DNA of 64,000 bases from Floricoccus penangensis (GCF_001832885.1 NZ_MKIQ01000031.1:100178-164177); one strand, 5' to 3'; shown: positions 17,807 through 27,977, numbered from the stretch's first letter. Notes: a model not told the origin generated them from the letters alone. Numbers and translations are program-made.

Positions 17807-18778
17807 TTGACAGACAAGTACAAAGACTCCCATCTTAAACTTTTCAGCCTAAACTCAAACGAAGAACTTGCTAACAAAATTAGCGAACATGCCGGTGTTC
17901 CTCTTGGGGACCTATTTTCAAGACAATTTTCAGATGGAGAAATTCAAATCCATATTGAAGAAAGTGTCCGTGGATTTGATATCTATATCATTCAATCAAC
18001 AAGTTACCCAGTAAATGATCATCTATTAGAGTTACTAATTATGATTGATGCTTGTAAACGAGCAAGCGCTAACTCTATAACGGTTGTAATGCCTTACTTT
18101 GGATACGCACGTCAAGACCGTACAGCAGCTCCTCATGAGCCAATCACAGCAAAACTTGTTGCAAATATGTTAGTGAAAGCTGGAGTTGACCGCGTTGTTA
18201 CTTTAGATCTTCATGCAGTTCAAGTTCAAGGATTCTTTGACATCCCTGTTGATAATTTATTCACTACACCATTATTCGCTGAGTATTATAGCGAAAAAGG
18301 TATTTTAGGTGATAATGTTGTCGTTGTTGCTCCTAAAAATAGTGGTGTTAAACGTGCTAGAAGCTTAGCTGAGTACTTAGAATCACCACTAGCTATCGTC
18401 GACTACGAAGACGATGATAAGCATCGCGAAAATGGTTATGTAATTGGTGATGTTGCTGGAAAAGATGTTATTTTAATTGATGATATCTTAACAACAGGTA
18501 AAACATTTGCTAGTGCTTCTGCAATCGTTAAAGATGCCGGTGCAAAAGATGTTTATGTTGTAGCAAGCCACGGATTATTTACGCCAGGTTCAAGTGACCT
18601 ATTAAATAATACTGAAATCAAAGAAATTTTAGTTACTGACTCAGTAAAGACAAATACAATCAAGCCTGACAAGGTCAAATATCTTACAGCATCAGAACTT
18701 ATTGCTGATGCAATTATCCGTATTCATGAAAATAAACCAGTAAGTCCACTGTTTGAATTCGATAAAAATCATCATTAA
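17807..18778 (+). CDS. prs: Ribose-phosphate pyrophosphokinase
   Basis: Makes PRPP from ribose 5-phosphate and ATP for nucleotide, His, Trp and NAD synthesis. The 323-residue product is of the classical hexameric type, with [31 protein letters not shown] and the PRPP loop [12 protein letters not shown]. The start is a TTG at 17807, because the AGAAGGAGA ribosome site sits 8 nt before it; the frame is open a few codons further upstream but would include the ribosome site. Sequence matches the streptococcal Prs1 group. A stem-loop terminator follows. Confidence 0.95.
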   Translation: MTDKYKDSHLKLFSLNSNEELANKISEHAGVPLGDLFSRQFSDGEIQIHIEESVRGFDIYIIQSTSYPVNDHLLELLIMIDACKRASANSITVVMPYFGYARQDRTAAPHEPITAKLVANMLVKAGVDRVVTLDLHAVQVQGFFDIPVDNLFTTPLFAEYYSEKGILGDNVVVVAPKNSGVKRARSLAEYLESPLAIVDYEDDDKHRENGYVIGDVAGKDVILIDDILTTGKTFASASAIVKDAGAKDVYVVASHGLFTPGSSDLLNNTEIKEILVTDSVKTNTIKPDKVKYLTASELIADAIIRIHENKPVSPLFEFDKNHH

Positions 18779-18787
18779 GATTTACTT

Positions 18788-18823
18788 AGGCTTAAGAGAC
18801 TATTGTTTCTTAAGCCTTTATTT
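18788..18823 (+). terminator. Terminator after prs
   Basis: GGCTTAAGA and TCTTAAGCC form a perfect 9-bp stem with a short loop, followed by TTTATTTT. It lies 10 nt after the prs stop and just before the cysteine desulfurase ribosome site, so the latter gene receives read-through from prs or has a promoter within or before prs. Confidence 0.75.
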
Positions 18824-18838
18824 TACAAAAGGAGAATC

Positions 18839-19957
18839 ATGGTATATTTAGATAACGCCGCCACTACTCCAATGTCGCCAAGTGTCATTGACGCTATGCT
18901 TGAAGTAATGACCAATCATTACGGTAATCCCTCAAGTATCCACAATTATGGACGTGATGCATCAAAAATCATTCGTCAATCACGCCAAACAATTGCTGAT
19001 ATACTGGAAGTTTCCGCTCATGATATAATTTTCACATCGGGTGGAACCGAAGCCAACAATACTGCCCTTATCGGGTATGCACTCGCAAATCAAGATAAAG
19101 GCCGCCACATAATAACAACATCAATTGAACATCACTCAGTTTTACATGCTACTGAATATTTAAAAAACCGTTTTGATTTTGAAATAACCTACATAAATCC
19201 TGATGAAAATGGAATAATTACAACAAATACTATTAAAAATGCATTGAGAGATGACACAATAATTGTAAGTACAATGTTTGCCAATAATGAAACTGGGAGC
19301 CTCTTACCGATAAAAGAAATTGGTGAAGCCCTTAAAGATCATCAAGCAGTATATCATGTAGATGCAGTTCAAGTAACTGGTAAAATTCCTGTTCATCCAA
19401 AAGAATTAGGCATCGATTTCCTTTCAGCTTCAGCTCATAAATTTCATGGGCCAAAAGGTATTGGGTTCTTATATTCAGATTCAAATAAATTTGATAACCT
19501 TCTTCATGGTGGTGAACAAGAAGATGGACATCGCCCAAGTACTGAAAATATAGCTGGAATAGTTGGGATGTCTCAAGCTTTGAAGGAAAGCTCAAAAGAA
19601 TATGACAAAAACTTTTCATATATAGAAAATCTTAAAGAAGATTTTTTAAAAACAATCTCAAATTTAAATTTTTATAGAAATGAATTTGGTCCAACTATGC
19701 CTCACGTATTAAATCTCGGATTTCCTAACCAGAATCAGGATATGTTACTGATGAAACTTGACCTTGCAGGAATTGCTATTTCTACAGGAAGTGCTTGTAC
19801 CGCTGGTGCTATTGAACCCAGCCACGTACTAAGTGCAATATATGGCGAAAATAGCCCTAAACTTAAAGAGAATGTTCGAATTAGTTTTTCAGAATATAAT
19901 ACAAAAGATGATGTTAATAAGCTTGCAAATAAATTAATAGAAATTTTAGGAGAATAA
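18839..19957 (+). CDS. iscS: Cysteine desulfurase (NifS/IscS family)
   Basis: A PLP enzyme taking sulfur from cysteine as a persulfide for Fe-S clusters or tRNA thiolation. The 372-residue protein begins with the family hallmark YLDNAATTP; the PLP lysine is in SAHKFHGPKG and the persulfide cysteine in TGSACTAG. The ATG at 18839 follows AAAGGAG with 6 nt spacing. It is followed after 1 nt by a DUF1831 gene, a pairing usual in Lactobacillales. Because dedicated SufS normally serves clusters in this group, this copy may feed tRNA thiolation; that is inference, and the symbol follows common usage. Confidence 0.92.
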   Translation: MVYLDNAATTPMSPSVIDAMLEVMTNHYGNPSSIHNYGRDASKIIRQSRQTIADILEVSAHDIIFTSGGTEANNTALIGYALANQDKGRHIITTSIEHHSVLHATEYLKNRFDFEITYINPDENGIITTNTIKNALRDDTIIVSTMFANNETGSLLPIKEIGEALKDHQAVYHVDAVQVTGKIPVHPKELGIDFLSASAHKFHGPKGIGFLYSDSNKFDNLLHGGEQEDGHRPSTENIAGIVGMSQALKESSKEYDKNFSYIENLKEDFLKTISNLNFYRNEFGPTMPHVLNLGFPNQNQDMLLMKLDLAGIAISTGSACTAGAIEPSHVLSAIYGENSPKLKENVRISFSEYNTKDDVNKLANKLIEILGE

Positions 19958-19958
19958 A

Positions 19959-20306
19959 ATGGCTTTTGAAAAAGAAATCCACTTAGAAGATAGTAAATAT
20001 AAATACACTTTATCGCCTGGTATCAAAAAATATACTTTAAAAGACACAACTTTTAAAGAAACGAAAACAGGAAACTATGAATTAACACGTAATCTTGAAT
20101 TCATTCCAAATTCAAATGATGGTTTCCTTTTAAAAATAACTGTAAATAAAACATTAGACGGCTTTAAGATGATTGTCACTGATAAATCAGGTCTTAGAAG
20201 AGTTAACATTTTCGATTCAGAGGAAAATACACCTCTTGCAGAAAAATTTTATTTCCAACTTGATTCATTAATCGATAGAAATGTATTTACTAAAGAAGAA
20301 ATATAG
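19959..20306 (+). CDS. DUF1831 family protein
   Basis: A 115-residue cytosolic protein matching the DUF1831 family of Lactobacillales, rich in beta-strand-like alternating residues with the segment GLRRVNIFDS. Its function is unknown. It starts 1 nt after the cysteine desulfurase stop and is followed by a terminator, so it is cotranscribed and probably works with that enzyme, as conserved neighbourhood in the family suggests. No cysteine is present, so it cannot itself carry persulfide. Confidence 0.8.
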   Translation: MAFEKEIHLEDSKYKYTLSPGIKKYTLKDTTFKETKTGNYELTRNLEFIPNSNDGFLLKITVNKTLDGFKMIVTDKSGLRRVNIFDSEENTPLAEKFYFQLDSLIDRNVFTKEEI

Positions 20307-20310
20307 TAAT

Positions 20311-20343
20311 AAAGCACTTCAGATAAATCTGAGTGCTTTTTTT
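20311..20343 (+). terminator. Terminator after DUF1831
   Basis: AAAGCACTTCAGA pairs with TCTGAGTGCTTT around a TAAA loop, followed by a T run. It closes the iscS-DUF1831 unit. Confidence 0.85.
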
Positions 20344-20347
20344 GCAA

Positions 20348-20380
20348 CACAAAAAGGCTCGAATTAACGAGCCTTTTTTC
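20348..20380. terminator. Terminator of tuf (bidirectional form)
   Basis: GGCTCG and CGAGCC enclose AATTAA, with A tract and T tract on either side, so it can stop transcription in both directions. It is the first strong hairpin with a T run after the tuf stop on the minus strand. Confidence 0.85.
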
Positions 20381-20391
20381 AGAAGGTATAC

Positions 20392-20413
20392 ATCTGTTGT
20401 CCGACCAACAGAT
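20392..20413. other. Perfect 8-bp hairpin between tuf and its terminator
   Basis: ATCTGTTG and CAACAGAT form a perfect 8-bp stem around a 6-nt loop TCCGAC, 26 nt beyond the tuf stop and 12 nt before the main terminator. There is no T tract. It may protect the 3' end of the abundant tuf mRNA; that is inference. Confidence 0.5.
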
Positions 20414-20438
20414 ACTATATCTTATTCAAAACTTAAAA

Positions 20439-21626
20439 TTAAGCTTCGATTTCTGAAACGATACCAGAACCAACAGTACGTCCACCTTCACGGATAGAGA
20501 ATGTAGTTCCTTGTTCGATAGCGATTGGGTGGATAAGTTCAACTTCGATAGTTACGTTATCCCCTGGCATTACCATTTCAGTTCCTTCAGGAAGTTTGAT
20601 GCTACCAGTTACGTCAGTTGTACGGAAGTAGAACTGTGGACGGTAGTTATCGAAGAATGGAGTATGACGTCCACCTTCTTCTTTAGAAAGAACGTAGATT
20701 TCACCTTTAAACTTAGTATGAGGAGTGATTGAACCTGGTTTAGCAATAACTTGACCACGTTCGATATCGTCACGTTGTACACCACGTAGAAGTACACCAA
20801 CGTTATCTCCAGCAAGACCTTCGTCAAGTTGTTTACGGAACATTTCAACACCAGTTACAACAGCTTTAGTGCTTTCTGGTTTAAGTCCGATGATTTCGAT
20901 TTCATCATTAACACGGATAGTACCACGTTCGATACGTCCTGATGCTACAGTACCACGTCCAGTGATAGAGAATACATCTTCGACTGGTAATAGTAAAGGT
21001 TTGTCAGTATCACGTTCTGGAGTTGGGATATATTCGTCAACGATGTCCATAAGTTCTGAAACTTTTTCAACCCATTTGTCTTCGCCGTTAAGTGCTCCAA
21101 GAGCAGATCCAGCTACGATTGGAGTATCATCTCCTGGGAAATCGTATTCAGATAATAGATCACGAACTTCCATTTCAACCAATTCTAGTAATTCTTCATC
21201 GTCAACTAAGTCAACTTTGTTAAGGAATACTACTAGGTATTTAACACCTACTTGGCGTGAAAGAAGGATATGTTCACGAGTTTGTGGCATAGGTCCATCA
21301 GTTGCAGCTACTACAAGAATAGCTCCGTCCATTTGGGCAGCCCCAGTGATCATGTTTTTAACGTAGTCCGCGTGTCCTGGTGCGTCGATATGCGCATAGT
21401 GACGTTTATCAGTTTCATACTCGATGTGAGCAGTGTTGATAGTAATTCCGCGTTCGCGTTCTTCTGGTGCAGCATCGATTGAAGCAAAGTCAGTTGCTTC
21501 GATACCTTGTTTGTCAGCTAATACTTTAGAGATTGCCGCAGAAAGAGTAGTTTTACCGTGGTCAACGTGTCCGATTGTACCAATGTTAACGTGCGGTTTG
21601 CTGCGGTCATATTTTTCTTTTGCCAT
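20439..21626 (-). CDS. tuf: Elongation factor Tu
   Basis: The GTPase that delivers aminoacyl-tRNA to the ribosome. The product of 395 residues has G1 GHVDHGKT at 19-26, the G3 DAPGHADY and G4 NKVD motifs, then the two beta-barrel domains (VGIL-like core and C-terminal [12 protein letters not shown]). The ATG at 21626 is fixed by the invariant start [12 protein letters not shown]; a longer frame upstream lacks support. A strong promoter lies about 80 nt upstream and a double hairpin region follows. Codon use is strongly biased towards abundant tRNAs, as expected of a highly expressed gene. Confidence 0.99.
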   Translation of the reverse strand: MAKEKYDRSKPHVNIGTIGHVDHGKTTLSAAISKVLADKQGIEATDFASIDAAPEERERGITINTAHIEYETDKRHYAHIDAPGHADYVKNMITGAAQMDGAILVVAATDGPMPQTREHILLSRQVGVKYLVVFLNKVDLVDDEELLELVEMEVRDLLSEYDFPGDDTPIVAGSALGALNGEDKWVEKVSELMDIVDEYIPTPERDTDKPLLLPVEDVFSITGRGTVASGRIERGTIRVNDEIEIIGLKPESTKAVVTGVEMFRKQLDEGLAGDNVGVLLRGVQRDDIERGQVIAKPGSITPHTKFKGEIYVLSKEEGGRHTPFFDNYRPQFYFRTTDVTGSIKLPEGTEMVMPGDNVTIEVELIHPIAIEQGTTFSIREGGRTVGSGIVSEIEA

Positions 21627-21703
21627 TTTTAAAAAAAGCCTCCTATGGTTTTTATAAAATATAATCAGATAGTTTGGGCATAACAACCTATCATTACTAT
21701 ACT

Positions 21704-21731
21704 ATTATACTTAATTTTCGTGAGATTGCAA
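21704..21731 (-). promoter_or_regulatory. tuf promoter
   Basis: On the minus strand TTGCAA (21726-21731) and TATAAT (21704-21709) are separated by 16 bp, 78 nt upstream of the tuf ATG. The hexamers are close to the sigma-A consensus. Confidence 0.75.
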
Positions 21732-21830
21732 GCGTTTTGTAAGGGATTGTCTGCGTTTGCTTTTCTTTTACAAAAGGTTTTTATTTTCTAACTATTCAGT
21801 CTTTTTATGTAGTAAAACTTGATTGTAGTA

Positions 21831-21862
21831 TAGAAAAAGTTAATCAGTTTTTACTGATTAAC
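21831..21862 (-). terminator. Terminator after yhgE/pip
   Basis: GTTAATCAGT and ACTGATTAAC make a perfect 10-bp stem with an AAAA loop (minus strand), followed by CTTTTTCT, 11 nt after the stop of the large membrane protein gene. Confidence 0.88.
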
Positions 21863-21872
21863 TTCTCTGTTT

Positions 21873-24800
21873 TTACCATAATGTATAGCTGCTTTGGTTA
21901 CCATAGTTTTCATCCATCAACTTTTGATTATTATTAAGTTGCGAATATCCTGCCATACCTTTTTTGAACAAATGTTTCATTGACAAGTATAATAAACCAA
22001 TTAATACTACTGCTGTTGCAAGTAATATAAAGAATGAACTTACAAACATGTGATTACCTAAACCACCTGAAATTGCTTGACGCAAACCATAGATTGAATA
22101 TGTCATCGGTACGTACGGATGGATGACATTATAGAATTTACTAATGATTTCCATTGGGAATACACCACCGGCTGAGCCTAGTTGAAGAACTAGAAGAATC
22201 ATAGCTATGAAACGTCCTGGGTTATCAAGAGTCATTGCTAGGAACATTACTAAGAACATGTAAGCCCATGACGTGATAAGTAACATTGCAAAGTATTCAA
22301 ATTGGTTATCAACTTCAAGACCAATCATCTGCATTACGATACCAATGATTAATGCCATAGCTGTTGCAACCATACCACCTACTGCCACCTTACTTGAAAA
22401 CCAGTTTGCAGCTGTCGCTTTCTTACGATTAGCAACCTTACGAATTGGATATGCAAAGTTAAATACTAGAGCACCCACGTAAAGTGAAACACTCATGAAG
22501 TATGGTGCCAAAGCATGTCCATAGTTTGGAACCTCACTGTATTTACTTTGAGTTGTTTTATCTGGTGAAGCAATCATATTTGCATTCTTGTCTGTAAGAT
22601 TTACTTTTTTGATTGCTTGAGAACCAGTTTGAAGTTTACTTGATAATTGACCAGTTCCAGTTACTAGCTGACTAGTTCCACCAAGTAATTGGCTTACACC
22701 ATTTGTCAATGCTGGAACATTTCCATTAAGTTCAGTAAGCCCATTTGCAAGTTTACTTGAACCGCTATTTAGATCTCCTGATTTGCTTTCAAGAGTTGAA
22801 GTACCATTAACAAGTTTATTACTTCCATCAACTAATTGTTGTGCTCCATTGGTAAGAGCAGGAATATTTCCACTTAATTGATTTAAGCCGCTTGATAATT
22901 TGTTTGAACCATCATTTAAATCTGAGGATTTTTCGTTTAGTTCACTTGTACCTTTAACTAGCTTATTACTGCCATCAACTAATTTTTGTGCTCCGTTTGT
23001 AAGAGAAGGAATATTTCCATTTAATTGATTTAAACCATTTGATAATTTATTTGAACCATCACTCAATTCTGAGGATTTTTTGTTTAATTGTTGCGTACCT
23101 GCTTGAAGTTGATTTACAGCTGATACAACTTGTTCTGAACCATTATTTAAATCTGAGGATTTTTCATTCACTTTATTTGCACCTGCTTGAAGTTGATTTA
23201 CAGCTGATGAAACTTGTTCTGAACCATTATTTAAATCTGAGGATTTTTCATTTACTTTATTTGCGCCTGTTTGAAGTTCGTTTATAGCTGACACAACTTG
23301 TTTTGATCCATCATTTAATTCTGAGGATTTTTGCACTAGCTTATCAGCCCCCGCTCCTAGCTTTTCAATACCTTCTGCCATTTGAGAAAAATTATCATTT
23401 AATTTGCTCATTCCATCTGACAGTTGAACAGCACCAGGTGCTGCTTGAGTTTTAACTTTTACTAGTCCATCAACGGCACTTGTTAAAGCTGGTGTTGCAG
23501 TCTTAGATGCAATTGCTAATGCATTAGTTTTTTCTTTAAGTTCTGGGAGGGAAGATATTACATTTTTCATCCCTGAAAGGTCAATATTACTTATTGAAGA
23601 AATTTCACTCATTTTAGAAGCAATATTTCCAAGACTAGATTTTGCTTGATTTAATTCTGAATTTATTAAAGAATTAACTTGACTATTTGATGCATTGCTT
23701 GCTAATGCATTCCCAACTTGGGAAGTTTGTTCTGGTGTAAGTTCAATCCCGCTATTTTTCAATGCGTTAATAACTGCTGAAGTATTTGACTGAACATCTG
23801 ATTCATTAGCCTTTGAAATACCATTTTGAATATTTTGAAGACTAGAACCAACCGTTTGTAGTTCTGATGCAACTGATTCTAAGCTTGACTTAAGATTTGC
23901 TATATTATCTAATGCTGAAGTATCAGTTCCTTCAAAAGATGACAATATCGAATTTACAGTGTCCAAATATGTATCAACATTCTGTAAATACGAATCTAAT
24001 TGGCTTTGATTATCAACAACACTCTGCGGGATATCATTTAAGCTTTCTGCAAGTTTTTTTGAACCATCTTTAAGAGAAGATATACCTTTTTCAAATTCTG
24101 GTAATTTAGTATTTAATTGATTTAGACCAGTTGAAACTTGATCTACTCCTGCTGTGTATTGATTAAGTCCAGTGTATAAACTTGATACACCAGGACTTAA
24201 TTGATTTAAACCAGTTGAAATTTGACCTACTCCTGCTGTGTATTGACTAAGTCCAGTATGTAAAATTGATATACCAGGACTTAATTGATTTAAACCATTT
24301 GAAACTTGACCGACTCCTCCAGTATATTGGTTAATTCCAGTATATAAACTTAATACACCAGGGCTTAATTGACTTAGACCTCCACTCACTTGACCAACAC
24401 CTGCTGTATATTGTTCAACACCTGCATTTAATCTTGTAGCACCCGAATTTAAATCATTTACACCTGATGCCAAAGCTGGAACTTTACCACTTAATTGATT
24501 AATACCGTCATTAAGCTGATTTTGACCAGTCGCAACTTGTCCTACTCCTGCTGTATATTGTTGAATGCCTGAGTTTAGTTGACCTGCACCTGAGTCCAAT
24601 TGACTTACACCTGATGCTAAAGCTGGAACTTTACCACTTAATTGATTAATTCCTTCATTAAGTTGATTTTGACCACTTGCTACTTGACTAACTCCTGCTG
24701 TATATTGTTGAATACCTGAGTTTAGTTGACCTGCACCTGAATCTAATTGATTAACACCTGATGCGAGTGTTGGTACTTTTTCATTTAATTGATTAACTCC

Positions 24801-25388
24801 ATCGTTTACCTTATTTGTACCATCGTTAATCTTTTTAGCACCATCTGCTGCTTGACTCATACCATTTCCAACACCTTTAAGTGTTGAGAAAATTGCTTTG
24901 ACATATGAATCACTGACACTTTCACCAACCTGCGCCTTCAATTGTGTCATTGCAGTATCACTTACTACTTCACCAAGGAAGTTAACCCCTGGGTTTGTTT
25001 CATATTTTAAATCTAGTTTTTGTGGATCTGGATCTAATACTGTTGCTGCATTCTCAGAAAAATTTTCTGGAATTGTAACTATCATGTAGTATTTACGATC
25101 TTTTAATCCATCTTTTGCATCTTTTGCTGAAACGAAATTCCAGTCAAGAGATTTATTACTCTTAAGGTTATTTACAACCTGATCACCCACATCAAGTTTC
25201 TTTCCTTGGAAATCAACTGATTTATCCTCATTCACTACCGCAACTGGTAGATTATCCATGTGACCGTATGGATCCCATATAGATTTCAGGAATACACCTG
25301 CGTACATGATTGGTAAGAGTGATATAACCACAACTGTTGCAAGAAGCAATTTGTTGGAGCGAATTTTCTTAAATTCTTCTTTAATCAC
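21873..25388 (-). CDS. YhgE/Pip-type membrane protein with expanded heptad-multiple repeats
   Basis: A protein of 1171 residues of the YhgE/Pip (phage infection protein) family, ABC-2-like membrane proteins. One membrane helix (about 13-33) leads to a very long extracellular part and a C-terminal block of about five helices. The extracellular part contains two repeat zones: near residues 190-450, 49-residue units (core KVPALASGV...QQYTAGVGQ) and 28-residue units (core NQLSPGV...YTGL); near 740-1010, 28-residue units (KVNEKSSDLNNGS) and 49-residue units (GNIPALTNGAQ). All are multiples of seven, fitting a long helical stalk. The Lactococcus lactis protein is about 900 residues. It overlaps the Rrf2 regulator by 4 nt. 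Its substrate is unknown. Confidence 0.88.
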   Translation of the reverse strand: MIKEEFKKIRSNKLLLATVVVISLLPIMYAGVFLKSIWDPYGHMDNLPVAVVNEDKSVDFQGKKLDVGDQVVNNLKSNKSLDWNFVSAKDAKDGLKDRKYYMIVTIPENFSENAATVLDPDPQKLDLKYETNPGVNFLGEVVSDTAMTQLKAQVGESVSDSYVKAIFSTLKGVGNGMSQAADGAKKINDGTNKVNDGVNQLNEKVPTLASGVNQLDSGAGQLNSGIQQYTAGVSQVASGQNQLNEGINQLSGKVPALASGVSQLDSGAGQLNSGIQQYTAGVGQVATGQNQLNDGINQLSGKVPALASGVNDLNSGATRLNAGVEQYTAGVGQVSGGLSQLSPGVLSLYTGINQYTGGVGQVSNGLNQLSPGISILHTGLSQYTAGVGQISTGLNQLSPGVSSLYTGLNQYTAGVDQVSTGLNQLNTKLPEFEKGISSLKDGSKKLAESLNDIPQSVVDNQSQLDSYLQNVDTYLDTVNSILSSFEGTDTSALDNIANLKSSLESVASELQTVGSSLQNIQNGISKANESDVQSNTSAVINALKNSGIELTPEQTSQVGNALASNASNSQVNSLINSELNQAKSSLGNIASKMSEISSISNIDLSGMKNVISSLPELKEKTNALAIASKTATPALTSAVDGLVKVKTQAAPGAVQLSDGMSKLNDNFSQMAEGIEKLGAGADKLVQKSSELNDGSKQVVSAINELQTGANKVNEKSSDLNNGSEQVSSAVNQLQAGANKVNEKSSDLNNGSEQVVSAVNQLQAGTQQLNKKSSELSDGSNKLSNGLNQLNGNIPSLTNGAQKLVDGSNKLVKGTSELNEKSSDLNDGSNKLSSGLNQLSGNIPALTNGAQQLVDGSNKLVNGTSTLESKSGDLNSGSSKLANGLTELNGNVPALTNGVSQLLGGTSQLVTGTGQLSSKLQTGSQAIKKVNLTDKNANMIASPDKTTQSKYSEVPNYGHALAPYFMSVSLYVGALVFNFAYPIRKVANRKKATAANWFSSKVAVGGMVATAMALIIGIVMQMIGLEVDNQFEYFAMLLITSWAYMFLVMFLAMTLDNPGRFIAMILLVLQLGSAGGVFPMEIISKFYNVIHPYVPMTYSIYGLRQAISGGLGNHMFVSSFFILLATAVVLIGLLYLSMKHLFKKGMAGYSQLNNNQKLMDENYGNQSSYTLW

Positions 25389-25912
25389 GACTTATCTCCT
25401 CCTTTTAATAATCTTTTTACTAACAATTCATTTTTCGGAGCATATTCGTTCCAGTTAGTAGTTTTAAATGTTTGTCCGTCTAAAGATTCATTCACTAAAT
25501 CTTGGATGGTTACGCCCGCAAGACTTGCACGCCACTTTTCATCTGCTTCTTTAAAAGCACGATGTAGTCCAACTTCTGCCTTGCTAATCTTGTCATCATC
25601 CGTTACATTTCCCAAAACTTTACCTATAAGACTGGTATTTGGAAAAGTATCAACTGGACCTTCAATCGCTTCGACAACATCAAGATATGAAATTTCTTCA
25701 GCTGGTCTAGCCAACATAAATCCACCTCTTTGCCCAGAAACAGAAAGAACAAGATTTGATACAACAAGCTTCCTTACAATTTTTTGAATGTAAGTTGCTG
25801 AAGCACCCAAATGCTTATGAATACTATATGAACCTAATGGTATATCTTTTGTTTGTGTCGTAAGCATCGCCATTACACATACACTTTGTTCAAAAGCCTT
25901 CGTTAATTGCAT
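25385..25912 (-). CDS. Rrf2 family transcriptional regulator without Fe-S cysteine cluster
   Basis: A 175-residue winged-helix protein of the Rrf2 family, with the N-terminal helix-turn-helix (recognition part ASATYIQKIVRKLVVSN) and wing SGQRGGFMLARP. The three cysteines that bind a cluster in IscR/NsrR are absent, so it is not an Fe-S sensor of that kind. The ATG at 25912 follows AAGGAGG by 5 nt; an upstream in-frame GTG overlaps that ribosome site and was rejected. It is cotranscribed and coupled (4-nt overlap) with the YhgE/Pip gene, which it probably controls. Confidence 0.87.
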   Translation of the reverse strand: MQLTKAFEQSVCVMAMLTTQTKDIPLGSYSIHKHLGASATYIQKIVRKLVVSNLVLSVSGQRGGFMLARPAEEISYLDVVEAIEGPVDTFPNTSLIGKVLGNVTDDDKISKAEVGLHRAFKEADEKWRASLAGVTIQDLVNESLDGQTFKTTNWNEYAPKNELLVKRLLKGGDKS

Positions 25913-26169
25913 ACGCACCTCCTTCTTTAGTAGATAATCTTTATCTGTTACGGATTTTAAATATCTATTATAGACATTTTTTATCCACGAAAATTATTAT
26001 ATATCTTAATAAATTTTTTATCAAGAGAAAAAGCTTAATATTTTTTCAGAAAATCACAGGAAAAACACTTTGATATTTTCACCAGATGATATGATCCATT
26101 TTATTAATTTTTCCTTATGTGGTATGATATAAGCAACAATTGACATGATTAGAAAGGAACAATATAAAT

Positions 26170-26685
26170 ATGAAAATAAGAGCACTCGAAAGGACTGACT
26201 TACCTAATATCCACAAAATTAATAATCATAGAGCTACGATGGCCTACTGGTTTGAGGAACCCTATGAATCACTAGATGAGTTGACAATACTCTACGATAA
26301 ACATATTAGAGATTCGCATGAACGCCGTTTTGTCATTGAGTTAAATGACGAGTTTGTTGGTATTGTTGAATTGATGGATATTGACTATATTCACCGTAAC
26401 TGTGAAATTCAGATTGTAATCATCACTAAATTCCGTGGTCAAGGTCTTGCGACTGAAGCCTTGAGAAAGGGAATTGAGTATGCTTTTCTAATGCTAAACA
26501 TGCATAAAGTATACTTATATGTTGACGTTGATAATCTTCCCGCTGTACATATCTACAAAAAATGTGGCTTTATTATAGAAGGAACTATGAGAGATCAATT
26601 CTTTAGTAATGGTGAATATCATGATTCTTACTTCATGGGACTACTAAAGAATGAGTATGAAAAAATTGAAGAAAAACATGAATAA
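26170..26685 (+). CDS. speG: Spermidine N-acetyltransferase (SpeG type, GNAT family)
   Basis: A cytosolic acetyl-CoA-dependent enzyme that likely acetylates spermidine or spermine and so reduces polyamine toxicity. The 171-residue sequence tracks Escherichia coli SpeG closely, including YWFEEPYES, LYDKHI, HERRFV and the acetyl-CoA loop RGQGLA near residue 97, with IYKKCGF in the last part of the fold. An AGAAAGGAAC ribosome site precedes the ATG. It is a single gene converging on proA across a shared terminator. Confidence 0.88.
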   Translation: MKIRALERTDLPNIHKINNHRATMAYWFEEPYESLDELTILYDKHIRDSHERRFVIELNDEFVGIVELMDIDYIHRNCEIQIVIITKFRGQGLATEALRKGIEYAFLMLNMHKVYLYVDVDNLPAVHIYKKCGFIIEGTMRDQFFSNGEYHDSYFMGLLKNEYEKIEEKHE

Positions 26686-26689
26686 CATT

Positions 26690-26722
26690 TAAAAAGGACT
26701 GGCTTAAACCAATCCTTTTTTT
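26690..26722. terminator. Terminator between speG and proA
   Basis: AAAAAGGACTGG and CCAATCCTTTTT form an interrupted stem around CTTAAA, flanked by A and T tracts, so it can serve both convergent genes. Confidence 0.8.
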
Positions 26723-26723
26723 A

Positions 26724-27977
26724 TTATTCTCTAATTTGACCTTCACCATAAATAATATATTTTGTGGAAGTTAATTCTTCAAGTCCCATTGGACCACGCG
26801 CATGTAACTTTTGAGTAGATATACCAATTTCGGCACCAAAACCAAAAACAAATCCATCAGTAAAGCGAGTAGAAGCATTTACATATACTGCAGCAGCATC
26901 CACTTCAGCTAAGAATTTTTGAGAAGCAAAATAATTATCTGTAACTATAGCTTCTGAATGCTTGGTATTGTATTTATTAATATGGTCAATTGCTTCTTCA
27001 ATTGAAGATACAACCTTGACAGCTAATATATAGTCAAGATATTCAGTTGACCAATCATCTTCTTCTGCAGGAATTGCTGATTTTAAATACTTTATAGCTT
27101 GCTCATCTGCTCTTAATTGAACGTTTTTCTGGAGTAATAGTTCTTCTAATTGAGGTAAGAATTTTTCAGCGATGTCTGAGTGGACAAGAACTGTTTCTGC
27201 AGCATTGCATACCGAAGGACGTTGCGTTTTAGCATTATTTACGATATTCAAAGCCATATCAATTTGTGCATCTTTATCAACATAAACATGATTATTACCA
27301 GTACCAGTTTCAATAACAGGAACAGTTGCAGTTTCTTTAACACGTCTAATAAGACCTGCTCCTCCTCGAGGTATCAAAACATCCAAATAATCTGTTGCCT
27401 TCATCATTTGATTTGCAACTTCATGACTTGTATCATCGACAAACTGAATAGCATCTGGTGAATAACCTTCAACAACAAGGGTAGCACGTAAGACCTCAGT
27501 AAGGATCTTATTAGAATTGTAAGCATCTTTTCCGCCTCGAAGAATAACAGCATTCCCAGTTTTAAAACATAACGCCGCTGCATCAGTTGTTACATTAGGA
27601 CGTGATTCATAGATAATTCCTATTACTCCTAGAGGAACACGTTGCTTTCCGATTAATAGGTTATCCTCATTACGCCACATCTTATCAACTTGACCAATTG
27701 GATCTAAAAGTCCCACAACCTGACGAATACCATCTGCCATAGCAGTAATACGTTCTTCAGTAAGTCTAAGTCTATCCCGCATAGTCTCACTAATACAATT
27801 AGACTCTGCTTGAGCCAAGTCTTTAGCATTTTCTACTAAAATTTCTTCAGAAACGACCTCAAGTGCTTCAGCCATTTTACCAAGTAAAAAATCTTTCGTC
27901 TTAGAATCAATTAAAGCAAGGTCGCGGGAAGCCTTTTTAGCCTTTGATCCTAAAATATCTATATAATTTTCAGTCAT
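26724..27977 (-). CDS. proA: Glutamate-5-semialdehyde dehydrogenase (gamma-glutamyl phosphate reductase)
   Basis: Second step of proline synthesis: NADPH reduction of glutamyl 5-phosphate. The 417-residue protein belongs to the aldehyde dehydrogenase superfamily, with the catalytic cysteine in [11 protein letters not shown] (about residue 257), [10 protein letters not shown] in the cofactor region and [15 protein letters not shown] near the end. Its start overlaps the proB stop by 8 nt. No proC is in the window. Confidence 0.97.
   Translation of the reverse strand: MTENYIDILGSKAKKASRDLALIDSKTKDFLLGKMAEALEVVSEEILVENAKDLAQAESNCISETMRDRLRLTEERITAMADGIRQVVGLLDPIGQVDKMWRNEDNLLIGKQRVPLGVIGIIYESRPNVTTDAAALCFKTGNAVILRGGKDAYNSNKILTEVLRATLVVEGYSPDAIQFVDDTSHEVANQMMKATDYLDVLIPRGGAGLIRRVKETATVPVIETGTGNNHVYVDKDAQIDMALNIVNNAKTQRPSVCNAAETVLVHSDIAEKFLPQLEELLLQKNVQLRADEQAIKYLKSAIPAEEDDWSTEYLDYILAVKVVSSIEEAIDHINKYNTKHSEAIVTDNYFASQKFLAEVDAAAVYVNASTRFTDGFVFGFGAEIGISTQKLHARGPMGLEELTSTKYIIYGEGQIRE

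Noticed and set aside
20869..21366. A 165-codon open frame antisense to tuf
   Set aside because: It is a by-product of the strong codon bias of tuf; the sense protein is unmistakable and the antisense frame has no ribosome site or recognisable family.
21727..21740. cre-like motif over the tuf -35 (TGCAAGCGTTTTGT)
   Set aside because: The last two conserved positions of the CcpA consensus do not match, and tuf is an unlikely catabolite target.
21873..25388. Short repeated DNA that resembles a repeat array or CRISPR
   Set aside because: The repeats are in frame, coding, directly adjacent without unique spacers, and belong to the YhgE/Pip stalk. No cas gene is present.
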